This document shows, piece after piece, positions 1 through 13,921 of a stretch of DNA of 64,000 nt; positions within the stretch are counted from its first letter, which is position 1; every line of letters starts with the position of its first letter. The stretch covers positions 6,460,989-6,524,988 of the forward strand of contig OX465103.1 in assembly GCA_949987565.1 (NCBI GenBank), in the 5' to 3' direction. Origin of the DNA: Luidia sarsii (Eukaryota; Echinodermata; Asteroidea; Paxillosida; Luidiidae). The translations under genes were made by a program, and so were the position numbers. Below the pieces are notes generated by a model, which saw nothing but the letters and a program-made list of their open reading frames with translations, was not told the DNA's origin and made no database searches.

Positions 1-479
1 CATGTAGTGCATGCAATGGAGTACCGGATGTTCAAACTGAATGTGCTTGTCATTGCTTTGTGCTTTGTTCATGAATTTGCTGCACAAGATGAATGAGTTC
101 ACTACTTGTACCTTGTTAATCAACGACAGAAATTTGGGTCGCAATTGATATTGTTTAGTTCACTTTAAGCCACCAGAAAATTGCGCAAATAATACACGGT
201 CAAACTCTTGGAATTAAATGACATGCAATACACCAATATACCATAGCGGCAAAAAGCTTATTTTTCCAGATTCCTCAATATGATATGATGTCAATGTGAT
301 GCAAATACTTAGAGAGAGATGCAAATAGAGAGAGAATGTTATATTCTTATTCTTATTCTTATTTATTGATCTCATCCAACAGCAAACGAAATGCCAGTTA
401 CAGAGAGATATATACATGTACAGTATAAATAAATAAAACACTAATTTGATAAATCAAATTACAATGAAATAAAGTGAAA

Positions 480-612
480 TACCAAAATGTTACAAACTAC
501 AGTGTGTACTTACTGACTAAAATTACAAAAATGCAAATCTCAAAAATTAGTGGGCCTGACATTTCGATCCTACCCGGTAGGCTACTGGTAGCACTAGCAG
601 GACCTTTCTCAA
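480..612 (-). repeat. Family 1 Penelope-type repeat near the window start
   Basis: On the minus strand it reads CTTTGAGAAAGGTCCTGC, then an extended loop, then GATCGAAATGTCAGGCCC. The loop between the stem arms is about 20 nt longer than in the other copies. Further degenerate copies are at 21735-21780, 27340-27400, 35205-35360 and 61443-61500. Confidence 0.55.
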
Positions 613-989
613 AGGCAGAGTCAATGAAATATTAGTTGTTAAATAAATAATGGATATCATTCATAGAACCAACATACATTATAACAAAAGATAAGTACAA
701 TCTTACAAACAAAGGCCATACAAACAACAAACAGACAGACAAACAAACAATGTGTACATGTACATGAACATGTACATGTCTGTGCAATATACATATCGTG
801 TACATGTATACATACATGTGTAAGTACAGGTACTAAGCATGTACCAACCATGACTGTACAATGTACAGTGTACTGTACATGCATGTACATAAAACCCTGT
901 GGGGACCTACCGGTATGCTTTCCCCAATAAACCATTTTCACAGACTTTCTGGCTAACCGGATGTGGCTGCGTCAAACTGCAGGATCCAT

Positions 990-1148
990 TCCCCCATTTG
1001 CGTTCACACTGGACAATTACGGAATTCAATCCCCCATTTGCGATCACACTGGACAATTACGGGATTCAACCCCCATTTGCGTTCACATTGGACAATTACG
1101 GGATTCAACCCCCATTTGCGTTCACACTGGACAATTACGGGATTCAAT
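990..1148 (+). repeat. About 40 bp tandem repeat, four units
   Basis: The units share CCCCCATTTGCG and CACTGGACAATTACGG. The first two units are 40 bp and the later ones 39 bp. Confidence 0.85.
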
Positions 1149-2761
1149 TCGACCCTAAAGGAGGATTCAGAACTTAGGGGGATTCAATTTGGGTAAAAGG
1201 CTCAATCCACCTTGAATTTACACTTGCGGTTTAAATAAGCAGACTTCAATCCTCCTTGCCTGGATTGGAAAGCCCTGGAATCGCCCTTGCAGGATCGAGT
1301 GTAAACAAGGTCTAAACTGAAGCTCCCTCACAACCCCCCACATACATGTAAAAAACACCTCTTTTCATAGGTACATGTTCTGATGTTAATGACATATACA
1401 CACATACAAGTAGAACATGTGTAGAATCTCAAGCCTTATCTTATCAGGCATCAATGGTCACAGCAATACACCATTAGGGGTTCCTTCCTCCGTGGTCACA
1501 CACACAGACCACAGTAGACCATGCACACCCCTATCCATTCTGACATCCCCATTTTGGCAAACTGGACACCAAGATAAGTCAGATGATAACAGATTCTGCC
1601 TTTTGAGCGGGGAGAAAAGTTTTCCAAATGGCCAGGCCAGACTTGTAATATACGATGTTTACGCTACAACCTGACAGGTTATTTATCATATATCATAAGT
1701 GATTAATTCGCGGATGTTTCCCCCTCCCCTTCTCGGACCCTCCTTGGCTACTCCATCCCTGTCTTGTCTTCCCGGCGATGGCCCCTGAAATCAGAGTCCG
1801 ATGGATCATGTGGGGAGTGAGTGGATCCAGGCAAAGATGAAACCAAAGCAGCGGGCAGACATAATTGAAAGTGTGCAGGCCATACTGTGGGAGTACAGCG
1901 TGAATGCACATGGCTGGTTACAATTAAGGGGGAGGGGATGGAGAAAGGCCTGGATGGAAGGCAGGAGGGGAGAGGGGAGGAAGGGTGGGGAGGGGAAGGC
2001 AAAAAGGCTTTCAGGCCATCTGAGTTACAATCAAGGTGTCATGCCCTTGATTGAAAGTTAATGAATTATTCATGGCAGAGATTGCGGTCGGGAAGCCATC
2101 CCTAACGGTCTTATAATACCGGGTTTGAACTTCATATGCTAGATTATGTCTCCTATTACCTACATGTAGTGCCATGACAAAAAACTATGGCCTGTATTAT
2201 TTTCAAATGTGTAATGGACATCATATGGACTTGCAGCCCTTGCAATTTGGAGATGAGCATGCATTGTCTTTCTGTATTTCCTCCCGATATTGCTATTTCC
2301 TACGGATACGTGCAAGTCAAGGTTCATGGTTCTTCTAACTTTATCCTCATACTCATAGACAAAAAAAAATACAGAAATGCTGATTTCACGACCCAGAAAA
2401 AACACTTCACACAGAACGAGCACTCTCACAGTCACATGTATCATACACAATACATCCCTACACTATTGTACATGCTAGTAAAAAAACATGTACAATTGTA
2501 CACTACGTACAGTGTAGTACGTGCATGACGTACATGTAGCTCATAAATGTACAATGAACATGTAGAATTCAATGTTAAAATTGTTAAAAAGTAGTGTCCT
2601 ATTGGTTTGACTTTGAATCACTGTGTAGTGTGTACACATGTATGAACATGTACAGTTGTACATGTACATGTACATTGTACAATTGAACATGCATGATGCA
2701 GTGGTTCACCATCACTTCAGGTACAGTATACATGTACATGTACAATAACATGTACATTGTA

Positions 2762-2841
2762 GAAAAAAGAAAAAAGAAAAAAGAAAAAAGAAAAAAGAAA
2801 AAAGAAAAAAGAAAAAAGAAAAAAGAAAAAAGAAAAAAGAA
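2762..2841 (+). repeat. (GAAAAAA)n heptamer array
   Basis: About eleven perfect 7 bp units, followed directly by a short palindromic block around GACCCGTGTTGAA at 2870-2990. Confidence 0.9.
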
Positions 2842-5800
2842 AGCTCTCAACCCACCTCCCCCGAGCAGGGTTGGTTTCAACACGGGTCGAGCGCTCTACA
2901 CAGATCCGACCCGTGTTGAAATGTTGTAGTGTGAAAAGGTCAGTCATTTCAACATGGGTCCGACCCGTGTTCAACACGGAGATTGTTCATAGTGTGAAAA
3001 GCCCTATACAGTATAGCGTGCAATGCTACAAGTATGCAGGCTGTAGGCCTTGAACTAGAAGGCTGATTTAAGGTGTAATCAAGGCCAATACACAGCACTG
3101 TGCAGTGTGCAGTGGCTTTATGGAAAGAAAGGCTTAATTTCAAAGGATTTTATGAGGTCAAGGACAAGTGCATTTGGCCATGCTGATGTACTGTGTACAA
3201 TGTATCCAAATTCAAAAAATTGTTCCACAAAGAAATAATTAAGATACAGCTTGCTGTCATTTTTGTTATACACATGTACATGTATGAACTATGGTTAACT
3301 GCATTTGACATGTACATGTACATGTACATGTACATGTACATGTATTCCCCTTGGATGAGCTTACACATGTACACAACATACTGTACATGTACCTTATGTG
3401 TGTACACAACTTGTACATGTATTGTATACACTATACACAACAGAGAAAACACCTGTACAATGTACACGTGTACATGTACGTGTATACACGTACATGTACA
3501 GTACATGTACATGTAGGTACCGGTACATTTTTGATTCCCATAGATCATTTTGAGAAGCAGAACATAATACACGGATTACACGGGTACAATACAATACAGG
3601 TACATGTACGGTAGGTGTATGCACATGTTGAATTATGTAGGGCCTACATGTACATGTACATGTACATCATCTGTGTACATTGTTTTGTATGTGTACATGT
3701 ACATGTACAGTACATGTATACTGTACAGTACATGCACACATACAGTACACTGTACATACCAGTACATGTACAGGTGTACATGACTACATGTACATGATAC
3801 ATTGTACACATTCGGACACTGTTTATGCAGTGCAGTGCATGCAGAGCATGGTGTGCTTCATGAAGCCAGTGTAAATATCTTGTGTGTCAGATCTGCCAAC
3901 ACCTTCTATTTGAACAATGGACAATAGACCCAAGTGGGTGACAAGGAGCCACCTGTACAAATGTACATGTACACGTACAGGTTTGTACATGTACAGTACA
4001 TACATGTACAGTATGTGTATGAGGCCTAGGGCTAATTTCAAAGAACCTAGTGCTAAACACAGCTCCATGTTACACAACATATGCGTACCACAACATAACA
4101 TTGAACTAATAAAGAAGCATTTTCCTCCTTTCATCAGGCCAGTGTACTCACTGAATGTTCACATTGATTTTGAATGCCTTTGACTTGTGTACACAATCAT
4201 CAATTGTCCGCTTAACATAACACTGCATACAGGCCTCTGGCTGGCAGCCTGGCTATTTCTTTTTTACATACTGCACATGCACTCCACAAAGGCTTAAGCA
4301 AATTCCGGCACTTCATCTGCTCCAAATGGGCAGTTGAGCTCTTTGGCACTCTCCCGAATTCAAATCGCCGTTTTGCCACGGGGGCCGCTTCGGAGAGACC
4401 TAACCTAGCCCAGCCGCTCAAGCTCAACAACTCCAGAGCAGACGTGTTTACAGTGTACATGTACATTGTATGTATGTACATGTACATGTACTCTACATTG
4501 TATAGTAGAGCTGTGCGGTGGAGACCACTCCCCCGGATGCCGGATCCTTTTGTAAATGCAGACTGATGCCAGAGAACCAACTTGCCCTGGTGCTTTATCC
4601 AAAGCTGGCACACCGTGAACACATAATATTGAAATTTATTGCATGAAGAGATACATGTACCGGTACATGTACTGTACATGTACATCAGAACTGTGAGGCC
4701 AGTATTCTGCCCTAGTATACAGTACACTGAGTACAGTAATACCTCACTCTTTCAACATGTGCACTTATGTACTTTTTATCACCTGATACAGAATATGACA
4801 CATATACCGCCTCTACCGGTAATTCATGAACCGTAATCAGTTTCATGTTCAGGTCAAAGCTGGTGTTCTTTTACAGGAACAAACAGTAGTTAAAACAGGG
4901 TCATTACATGTACACACATGTACAATTAATTATTCACACATCATTTTAGGCCAAAGTAAACCAGGCTATACGTGAAGTTTAGCACTGCAGATGGAAATTT
5001 TGAAATTGTGTCCTCCTAAGTCCTAGAAAATGTACACATATGTACATGTGTACATGCACACATTCCCGTTGGCACACCAGTCAAAAGTGGTTACAACTAC
5101 ATGTACATGTACACGTAAGTGCCTACACATTTGTTACAGCTACATGTACCGGTCCATTGTACATGTACAGGGTGTACATGTATGAGAGTACAATGTACTG
5201 TACAAAGTGTACCGGTAAATGACGTACACTGTTACCTATACATGTACAATGTACAATTAGTCAAAGGTAGTGACTGAGAACTCTGATTAAAAATGAAAAA
5301 CCTAGGAGAGAATACTGTATTACAGTACACAAGGCAATGATGCCAAGCAGTCGGATAGTACAACAGACAGACAGACAGACAGACAGAAGACAAAAGTTGA
5401 TATTACAAGTACATACGTGTACACTGTGTGTGCGTTCATACAGTTGATGTACATGTACAGTGTACAATGTACACATGTAGGCTATATTACCGGGGGTATA
5501 CATTTTGTGCATACACTGGAGTTTACTTCTGATGATGCAGCTAGCCCCGCAAAAATAACACAAAATTCAACGGAGCACCCGCAGGGGATCAGAAGGGGTG
5601 GGGTGTCATTTGATACAGGGCATATCCAGGTCCCCACACTACCAAGGATATGCACTGGAACAGAAAGATTCCAAACAATTGCAACAGAGACTCACTGGAA
5701 GCTGCAGGTTAATCTGTGCGGCTCCACTCCTGATGCAACACTTGACTCACCCCCTCCTCTCTCATCTCAATTTCTCATTATCAGACTCTACGGGTGCATT

Positions 5801-5863
5801 TTTGAAGTCTTAAAGAACTTGAAGTCTTGAAGATTTAGTGACAACATGTAGGGGGCCTACATG

Positions 5864-6057
5864 TTAATTTTAAATGATAATTTTAAATGATGATTTTAAA
5901 TGATAATTTTAAATGATGATTTTAAATGATAATTTTAAATGATGATTTTAAATGATGATTTTAAATGATGATTTTAAATGATAATTTTAAATGATAATTT
6001 TAAATGATAATTTTAAATGATAATTTTAAATGATAATTTTAAATGATAATTTTAAAT
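5864..6057 (+). repeat. 13 bp AT-rich minisatellite, about 15 copies
   Basis: The units are TTTTAAATGATAA and TTTTAAATGATGA, alternating in the first half and homogeneous in the second half. Confidence 0.9.
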
Positions 6058-8065
6058 CCTCCTTAAAAGCTGCTCGTCAACAGTTTTGATGAGTTTTAAT
6101 ATTTTAGTCAATCTTTTATATATATATACTTGCATGTTTTAAATTTACTTAGTTTTAAGGATTTCTAAGGGCTTTACATGTACAATTGTACATATGTACA
6201 CTACATATTATTTCTATATCTTTCTGTTTAATTTCCTGAATACATTTATCCGGATGTATTTTTTTTATTTTTCCTTTCAACTTTTAAAATGTCCTGCTTA
6301 CTAACCGTTTGTATCTTTTATCAGGCTTTCACATGTAAGAGACTGTATAGATCTGTTTATTGCTTTTATTGTTTGATTGTATTAGTGCTAAGTTTATTTT
6401 GGGTAAATGTATGTAAGTCAGGGCCCTGCCCTATGGAAGACCATCTTTGTGTGAATGGGTCACCCTGGATAAATATTAGAAATAACAAAAATAATTAATT
6501 AATGTAAGTACCAGTATGCAGAAATTCTTGCCAAACTGACAACACTATTTTACTGTACAATGTACGTATACATGAGCTATTTTCATGTGGTTTTTTTAGG
6601 CATTTTCTATAATGTATTTTCTAAATGTAGGCCTACATGTACATGTATAGCTATATAATTTCTTGGGCTTTACATGTATAAAAAAAAATACATGTATTTT
6701 TTTACTTACAGTAGTAGAATATAATTTTTACGATTGCATAAAAGAAAACAAATTAAATTTCACAAATTTATGTGACAAATAAGAATTTGATTTGAATTTG
6801 AATTTGAACTCGTCTCCATGTACATGTACATGTACATGGAGGCCTACACTACATGTATAATGTCACTTGACTGTCGATACCCAGGCTTTCCCTGAATCTT
6901 CAACTGTAAGACGCCCCACCTCATAACTTCATTTGGCCACCTTAGGTACATGTATTTGCCTCCAGAACTTACCACCACAGGGGTCCAAATCAATAAATCA
7001 TGCTAGAAAAAAATAATAAACACACAGCAAAGGCCACTTTGCAATGTACAGAGTGATGTGAAATGAATGCTTCAAAGAATGTTTCCGCAAGCACATATTA
7101 CACAGCTTTACACATACTGTACATAATTCAATTTGATTCCCTACCCAATCTGTGACCCACTGGCAATGAACACCAAGCCAGTACTTCAATAAATACTGCA
7201 TAGTGCATACCAATTGTACCAAACCCATTTTTTTATGGGGGCATGTTGTACATGTACATGTACCATGGACAGTACTGTACTATGCATGTTGTACATGTAC
7301 CTTTTAAATGAGCAGGAGCACTGCCAAATTAAAAAAAAAAAAAAAAAAAAATCATTGTTGTGGATCTGGGTCAACATGGCTTCGACAAAGCCAAGAATCA
7401 AGTTCATGCACAGCATATGGCTGTACACACATACACATGTACATGTACAGTACAGCCCAAGGGGTATCTGGTTTTCAATTTGAGCTCAAATAAAAAAAGA
7501 GTAGTAGTCGGTGCTGCAATCAAATGCGGGCAATTTTGACACACTGTTTATCAATTGAGGAAACAACTGGGCGCCCTTTGTGTAATTTGTAAATCTTGGT
7601 TCAATCCCAGCCCGTCTGCCACAGTGAGTAACAGCAATTCACATTTTCACATGTTGAAATCTGACACTACTGCATTGTACATACATGTATATTGCACGCA
7701 TATACAGTAGTATGTTTCAATCAAATTCAATGCTTTTAATATTGTGTTTTCAAATCAAACATTCGACTCAAAAATAATCAGCGAAGCTCATCAATTTCGT
7801 CTTTTTCTCATTTTTCTACATGAAAATTCATGTAAAAATTAAATTACTTCTAATTTCATCAAGTAGTAAAAAATGTGATAACTTTGCATGATTACATACT
7901 GCAAAAATGACTGAATCCACACTCCACAACGTATCCACTCAAATGACTACCGTAAATATGTGAAAGCTATGAATGTACAGTATAGTACACCATTGTACGT
8001 ACATGTATACCGGGGGGGGGGGGGGTACATGTATACTGTACATGTACATTGTACATGATGAGAAA

Positions 8066-8155
8066 CTTTTGGCATGGAATTATTAGCTTTGAAAGTGAGT
8101 ATTTCTGTCCAGTGTTCAATGGGAGCTTGATTTAGTGTTCTGCAACGGTGCGACC
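8066..8155 (-). mobile_element. Fragment of a GGGTGCAG-family MITE
   Basis: The minus strand reads the left end of the family (CACTAAATCAAGCTCCCATTG then ACTTTCAAAGC). Only about 90 bp is recognisable. It is flanked by TACATG-rich DNA. Confidence 0.5.
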
Positions 8156-8795
8156 TACAGTATAATAGGGATGTATTGCCGGTGGCCATTTTGGAGGGCA
8201 GTTTAAAAATGGAAGGATCGTGGAGTCAAAACAAGGACAGAATGTATTTTTATTACATGTCCGTAACGTGTATAAATATCAACAAAATTTTGTATTGATG
8301 TATGAACATGTACATGGTACACGCATGTATCAAGCCTTGCTTTAAAAAGGCCTTTGCTTGCCAGTGCCACATACATGTAGGCCTACCGGGTACTCAAATA
8401 AAACAAAACATATAAAATGCAGGGAATGCCTTTACATTTTTCCCGGCCTCTATTTTCACTCGGACCGCCTAAAGCCCAAAGGTTAAACTTGATTTACTCA
8501 CAGAACTTTACAAACAAAAATTCACACACGAGAACATTTTTTCATACACTACAGCAAGATAGTGCCCAAATCAACCTCCCTCCCATCTCCCCCGCACTAG
8601 CAGGCAATGCAATAAAACCTTACTGATAATTTCCTGATGAGCCTGTAATGACTATAACAAATGGAAATGGGGTGGGTTCTTTTCCCCTTCGTCTTTACTG
8701 TCATAACTCGGATTTGTAAGGCACGGAATGCCAAGTGCTGTGGTGGTAAAACTAGAGACCAGAGTGCCTGGTTAAACAGCACAGACAGGCAGGCG

Positions 8796-8832
8796 GTCTG
8801 ACCATGGAGGAAGGAGGCCTCCATGGTCAGAC
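8796..8832. repeat. Perfect 15 bp hairpin GTCTGACCATGGAGG
   Basis: Arms 8796-8810 and 8818-8832 are perfect complements with a 7 nt loop. A related hairpin with the same TGACCATGGAGGAA arms is at about 10234-10272, and a degenerate one at about 53928-53960. This suggests a small palindromic repeat family. Confidence 0.7.
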
Positions 8833-10761
8833 AAAGCTGCCATTTGTTTTGTGAACAGCACTGTTCCACAGAGAACAGTTGATTCTGGTGTACAGTGTAG
8901 CTATGCAGTTCCTGTGGCTACTCCTTGTGCATAATGTAAACTGTAAACTGTACATGCTGTGGTAGTGGATAGGTCACAGGGTTATTATATACAAAGTATG
9001 GGTGCATCATGTGTCCAGATAGTCACTTACGTACCATAGTCTAATGGTTAACCTGATGAATGGTTGCAACTTATGGACAGCACTAGCAAACTATCCAGTT
9101 GGGAAGAGTGCACATAGCTTTGGAAGCAACTACAGTATGTACTTAGGCCTACTTAGTATAATACTAAAGTACTTCATCGGATGCGATGAAGGGCGTAACC
9201 TAGCCACCACAATATTTATTCAGTACATGTGTAGATACATGTACACACCGGTTCATTTATGTACAGGATGTTTAAGTTGACTTCAACTGTTACTTTGATC
9301 CATTACAAGCTAGTGCCTGGAGGCTGGACCTCTGCCAAGTACAATTACACATCATGGATGTTGCCAAAACTAAGGTTCTACCAGTACCAGTACAGCAGCT
9401 TCTACAGCCATAACTTGTTACCAGGCTCTTTGGCAATCCCATTCCATTGTCACGTTCCTACTTACCATTAAAAAGTAATATCACTATTAGTATTACTAGT
9501 CAAAAGTATTAGTCCCTGGTACTAGTACATGTACTACTACATAGTACTAGTATTGTTACCTGTAAACAGGGCCCAGATCCCGGCCCACTCAATTCACAGC
9601 ATGAAAAGCAGATGTATACAACCTGGGCCTGGGGCTTCATAATCATATCAACTGCTTTGGCCTTGCATTCATGACCAAACTAAGTCAAAGTAGTGTGGTG
9701 TGGTGTGAGGCTAGACACACATATAATTTATACTCATTGCAACCCTCAGTAAAGTTAGGCCTAAATCCATGCATAATGTGTCATTGCCCAACTGCCGTCC
9801 AATCTGCTGATGCAGTGATGGCTAGTTACAATCAATTTTATCACGAAACAGATTATTACACTAACTCGAGGTACAACTTACAAGTGGTGCGGGTACTTAT
9901 TGAATTAATGTTTACTTTGAACAGTATCCTCCAGTTATCGGTTTTTGACGATATAACTAGGCCTTTTCTTCAAGCTGACCAATGTGAACGAAAGTATCAC
10001 ACTAAAACTCAGTAAAAGAGCTCTCAGTCACTTTTTCCACACTGTGACACAGACTAGTATTACTTTAGACAACTTACAACAAAATACAAGTGGTGCGGAT
10101 AGTTATTGAATGTTTACTTCAGTACAGCAGTGTTACGACAGAACAAAGGGATAGTGTAGCACTAGCAGTAGCAGGATAGCACTGTAGCAGACATCAGTAC
10201 ATGTGTACTGACTCAGTAACTAACATGCTCAGCCTGACCATGGAGGAATAAGGAGATTCCTCCATGGTCCGACCATGGGTCCGATCGACAGTACAGTCCC
10301 CCACAACAGCAGTGTCAAGTCAAGTACAGACAACCTCGTTAGCCCACGGCCCACCGCCCAGTCTCACAAGTTCCAAGTTCCAGTCGGAAACACACACAAA
10401 AAGTCCCATCAATTGATCTTCTTACTGACCCAAGTTACGCCAGCAGTCCGAAACAAAGTGACGACACTGTCCGTGTTAAAAAGGACTTACTTACCCGACG
10501 ACAAGCTTAGACGACTTGGGGGAAAAACTGTGGACGTATTTCGCTCGTTACTCGAAGCTGACAGTCGTGCCCTTACTCGGTACTAGTAATACTACTACTA
10601 GTTTCAATAGGTAACACACAAGCAGACAACGTACACTAGACTGTGTGTGTATGAGTCCCATACACTGTCCACTGTGGCCAACATTATTGTACAGTGCAGT
10701 ACACACACCGTAGACGGGAGCGTCCCCAGTCGGTCTCTTACGAAATACCATAGGAAAACTA

Positions 10762-10974
10762 TGGTGGCGCAGAAGGGACATCGCAAATATCTGCAAAGAT
10801 ATTTACAATTCGCACATTTTGTCGCAAATCATTATGTGCGCAAATTTTTGCGACAAAATTTGCAATTCGCACATTTTGTCGCAAATATTTGCGCACATAT
10901 TTGCGACAAAAATGTGAGAATTGCAAATATCTTTGCAGATATTTGCAATTTGCGATGTCCCTTCTACGCCACCA
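10762..10974. mobile_element. 213 bp fold-back MITE, almost fully palindromic, TA target duplication
   Basis: The left end TGGTGGCGCAGAAGGGACAT pairs with the right end ATGTCCCTTCTACGCCACCA, and complementarity continues inward through repeated GCAAATAT / ATATTTGC units. TA flanks both sides. The unit structure GCACATTTTGTCGCAAAT recurs inside each arm. The transcript would form one long hairpin. Confidence 0.8.
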
Positions 10975-11255
10975 TAGAAAACATCACTCTATGCGAAATA
11001 CTAGCGATGTACATAACATGTACAGTCCACCTCACTGGTCCTACTTCCATTCTACCTGTTAACCGTGGGCATTCGGAGCGCGGAACCATGGAAGCGGACT
11101 TGCGCAGTGCGGGTGCATTTTACAACAGGTACTTCGTGTTGTTTCCCCTCGATGTCCACAAGTTGTACATGTATTAGTCTTGGCTCAAGACGTTGTTGGT
11201 TGAGATACATGGACTCTAACACCTGACGCGCGAGGGCGCGGTGAATACGTTTATA

Positions 11256-11723
11256 GGGTGCAGAACACTAAATCGAGCTCCCATTGAACACTGTGCAAAA
11301 ACACTCACTTTCAAAGCCAATTATCCCACACACAGAAGTCTCTCAGTTCTTGTAGCTTTACTGAAAATTGTAGTTTGGACCTTCATCTCTCAGATTCTTT
11401 TCAATTTTAGAGCCCTTAGCAGATTAGATTTTTTGTTATTTACCTCCAGAAAAACACCCCCAAAATGTGTTGCCGTCCAAGCCGAATTTCTGCAAGGATT
11501 TTGGGATGGACCCCTCCACTTCCACAGCCAAAAAGGGCCACATTTAAAGCCGGATATGGTCCAAATTACATACCAAATTGAAGAGTGAACCCCAAGGTTG
11601 TCTTAAGCTTCACTTGTTGTACAATATATCAGTTAATTAGCCTCCAAAGACCCCTTATTAAAAAAAAAAGTTGTGATAATCAGCTCGGCGGAGCCATCTT
11701 GGATGGATTTTATGTGCTGCCCC
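11256..11723 (+). mobile_element. MITE of the GGGTGCAG/CTGCACCC family, near full length
   Basis: This copy runs from GGGTGCAGAACACTAAATC to a slightly altered right end (GTGCTGCCCC). It is closely similar along its length to the copy at 49380-49855, including the internal CTCGGCGGAGCCATCTTGG stretch near the right end. No protein is encoded. Confidence 0.75.
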
Positions 11724-13921
11724 TGTTTCCCACACAGACCGGTCAACACACGCGGCATACGGGCTCACACACGTACGCGTTGAACTGAGCCGGTCTGTGT
11801 GGGTTCGTACGTGTGTTTGCGGATCAATCGAGGAAACGTATTCATTGCGCCCTCGCGTGTCGGGCGTTAGAGTATCTCAACCAACAACGTCTTGAACCAA
11901 GACTATACATGTACACCCCCGTACATGTACACCCCCTGAAAATGTGTAAGGAGGTATCTATTACTATCTATTTTATTTGTTTCATAAGAAAAATTAAAAT
12001 ACACTTTTGGAATAGAACTTACTGTACATGCAAACACTTCCAACTTGTTCGTTGTGATTAATCCGTTGTTATGGTTTAATTGTAACGATTTGATGATTAA
12101 TCTGATGATATTCTAATATTCAAAATGTGTGCGTCTCTCCTTATTCCTCCATGGTTATATGCACCTAAATCTATGCAAAATTGCATCCCTGAAAAGTTTG
12201 GCACTTCAGCCTCAGGGAACAAACTTTTGGGTCCGCGGCAGATATTACGTACATAGCATGGAGGTACTAGTACCAGCTAGGTATAGAGGTGGGAGCAACT
12301 ATCGGCCGAGATATGGTATTGACGTCACTGCACACCGATCCGTATCCGTACACTGACCGTACCACTCGGTCCACTCCGTGTGGTCGTGGAGGAAGGACCT
12401 TCCATGTACATATGTACATGTACGTACCTACCTCCGCGGCACCGGTACGGTACGGTCAGCACCAAACTGTTCCACCCAGGCAATAGAGGGCGCTATACAT
12501 ATTTTACTGCTGAGACAATCTCGCCGAGTGTTACAGGTGAAGGCCACTTCAAACTGTATTTGCAAATCGTATAAAACGGCTACAGCCTATCTGAAATTTA
12601 TGAAGAAATGTTAATATTCAGGTATCAATTTTCCCGATTTGTTGAACATTCCGTGAAGCTTTCCGAATTTTCTTTACATTGCGTTTAGAGAATGAAAAGG
12701 TTCGCCTACAAATTATTATCCAACCAATCTCATTATAAAGTTATTCACACAATAACCGGCACAATAACAATAAGTGTTTCAAACAAGTGGTATAATCTAT
12801 GCTGTAAATTGCTATATGCTGTGATTTTAAAGTCATGCCACAGGAAATTAATTTTGTCTGCGATTGATTCCCAGTGATCATCCAATCAGAAAAGCAAATT
12901 AGAAGGAAATCTGTGGACATCGATGTTTTCCGATCTTCCCAATGTTGTATAGGGCCTTTAAACTGTTTTAGTAAGAACGTCGTGGATTCGGGAGGAATGT
13001 CCTTTGAACAACAAAATGGTCATTTTCGTGCAGCGAGTTACCTCCAAATTCACTGAATCGTGGACATAATATAGTTGTAGTCATCCCAAAAATGTTGCAA
13101 ACTGCATACTGACTTCGATGACCACAAACTATCATAGACGGCATGGCGCTTCTCACAGGCAGAAAGCTGCTGAGAAATGTCCTACAGGGATTTTCCATTG
13201 AAAAAGGCCCTAGTTGAAAATGGTTATAGCTTACGTTTAAAGGAACATAACCGCCATCGTAACAGCTAGAGTGTAGGTGGATTCAAACATTTTGATGAGC
13301 GCAACTGTCGTTTTCCAGTAAGAATGTGGTTTTTTTTTCTTCAGGATTTTCACTTCACATCGGCGCATGATTTTTCGTCTCCAAACACGGACGGCAATTC
13401 AATCAACAGGCCGAAGAAAGGGCGCCCTCATTATTACAGCCAATCTCCGCCTCGTACATGTAGTGCGAAATAATTATAATTCATTGAAACAGTCGAAGTC
13501 TAAAAACTAGAAATGATTGTAATTAGATTTGAAGAAGAGGGAGGAGAATAGGAAGTAAGTATATGACAACGATGGAGAGGAGGTGGAAGAAGAGTTAGAA
13601 AAAGGTTACATATTATTCTAAAATTGTTGGAGATAATGCACATGAAGTTGCTTCATTTACAATTATCTAAATGGAAGTGGGGTTCTGCTGAGTGCTGAGA
13701 ACATTTTTTGTGACCTAAGATGACGTAATGAGGCATCTTTATACTCCAGTCTTTTTCGCGTAAACGGTGTCGACAGTAAACGTATTTCAAAATGCGCGCC
13801 AAAATCTCTTCTTCTTTTTTCCCATTACATTTTTTCGGAAAGCTTATGTAGGCCTATAGGAAGAAACGCAATATGCCAGAGCAGAGCTAGCGAAGTGATT
13901 AGTGAAAACTCAACCGCCATT

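Larger units (their letters stand above)
1..9480. other. Gene-free TACATG/CATGTA-rich DNA
   Basis: I see no supportable exon here. The stretch is dominated by the self-complementary hexamer TACATG and its extensions, with the densest runs at 3308-3345, 3460-3515, 3640-3790 and 3955-4010. It also holds the repeats listed separately. The open frames rich in M, Y, H and V come from these hexamers. Confidence 0.7.

Noticed and set aside
3150..3572. Open frames rich in M, Y, H, V and C in the first 5 kb
   Set aside because: They are translations of TACATG/CATGTA hexamers and occur on both strands.
10275..10586. 103-codon open frame (HKFQVPVGNTHKKSHQ region)
   Set aside because: It has no motif I recognise, no splice support and lies among palindromic repeats; probably chance.
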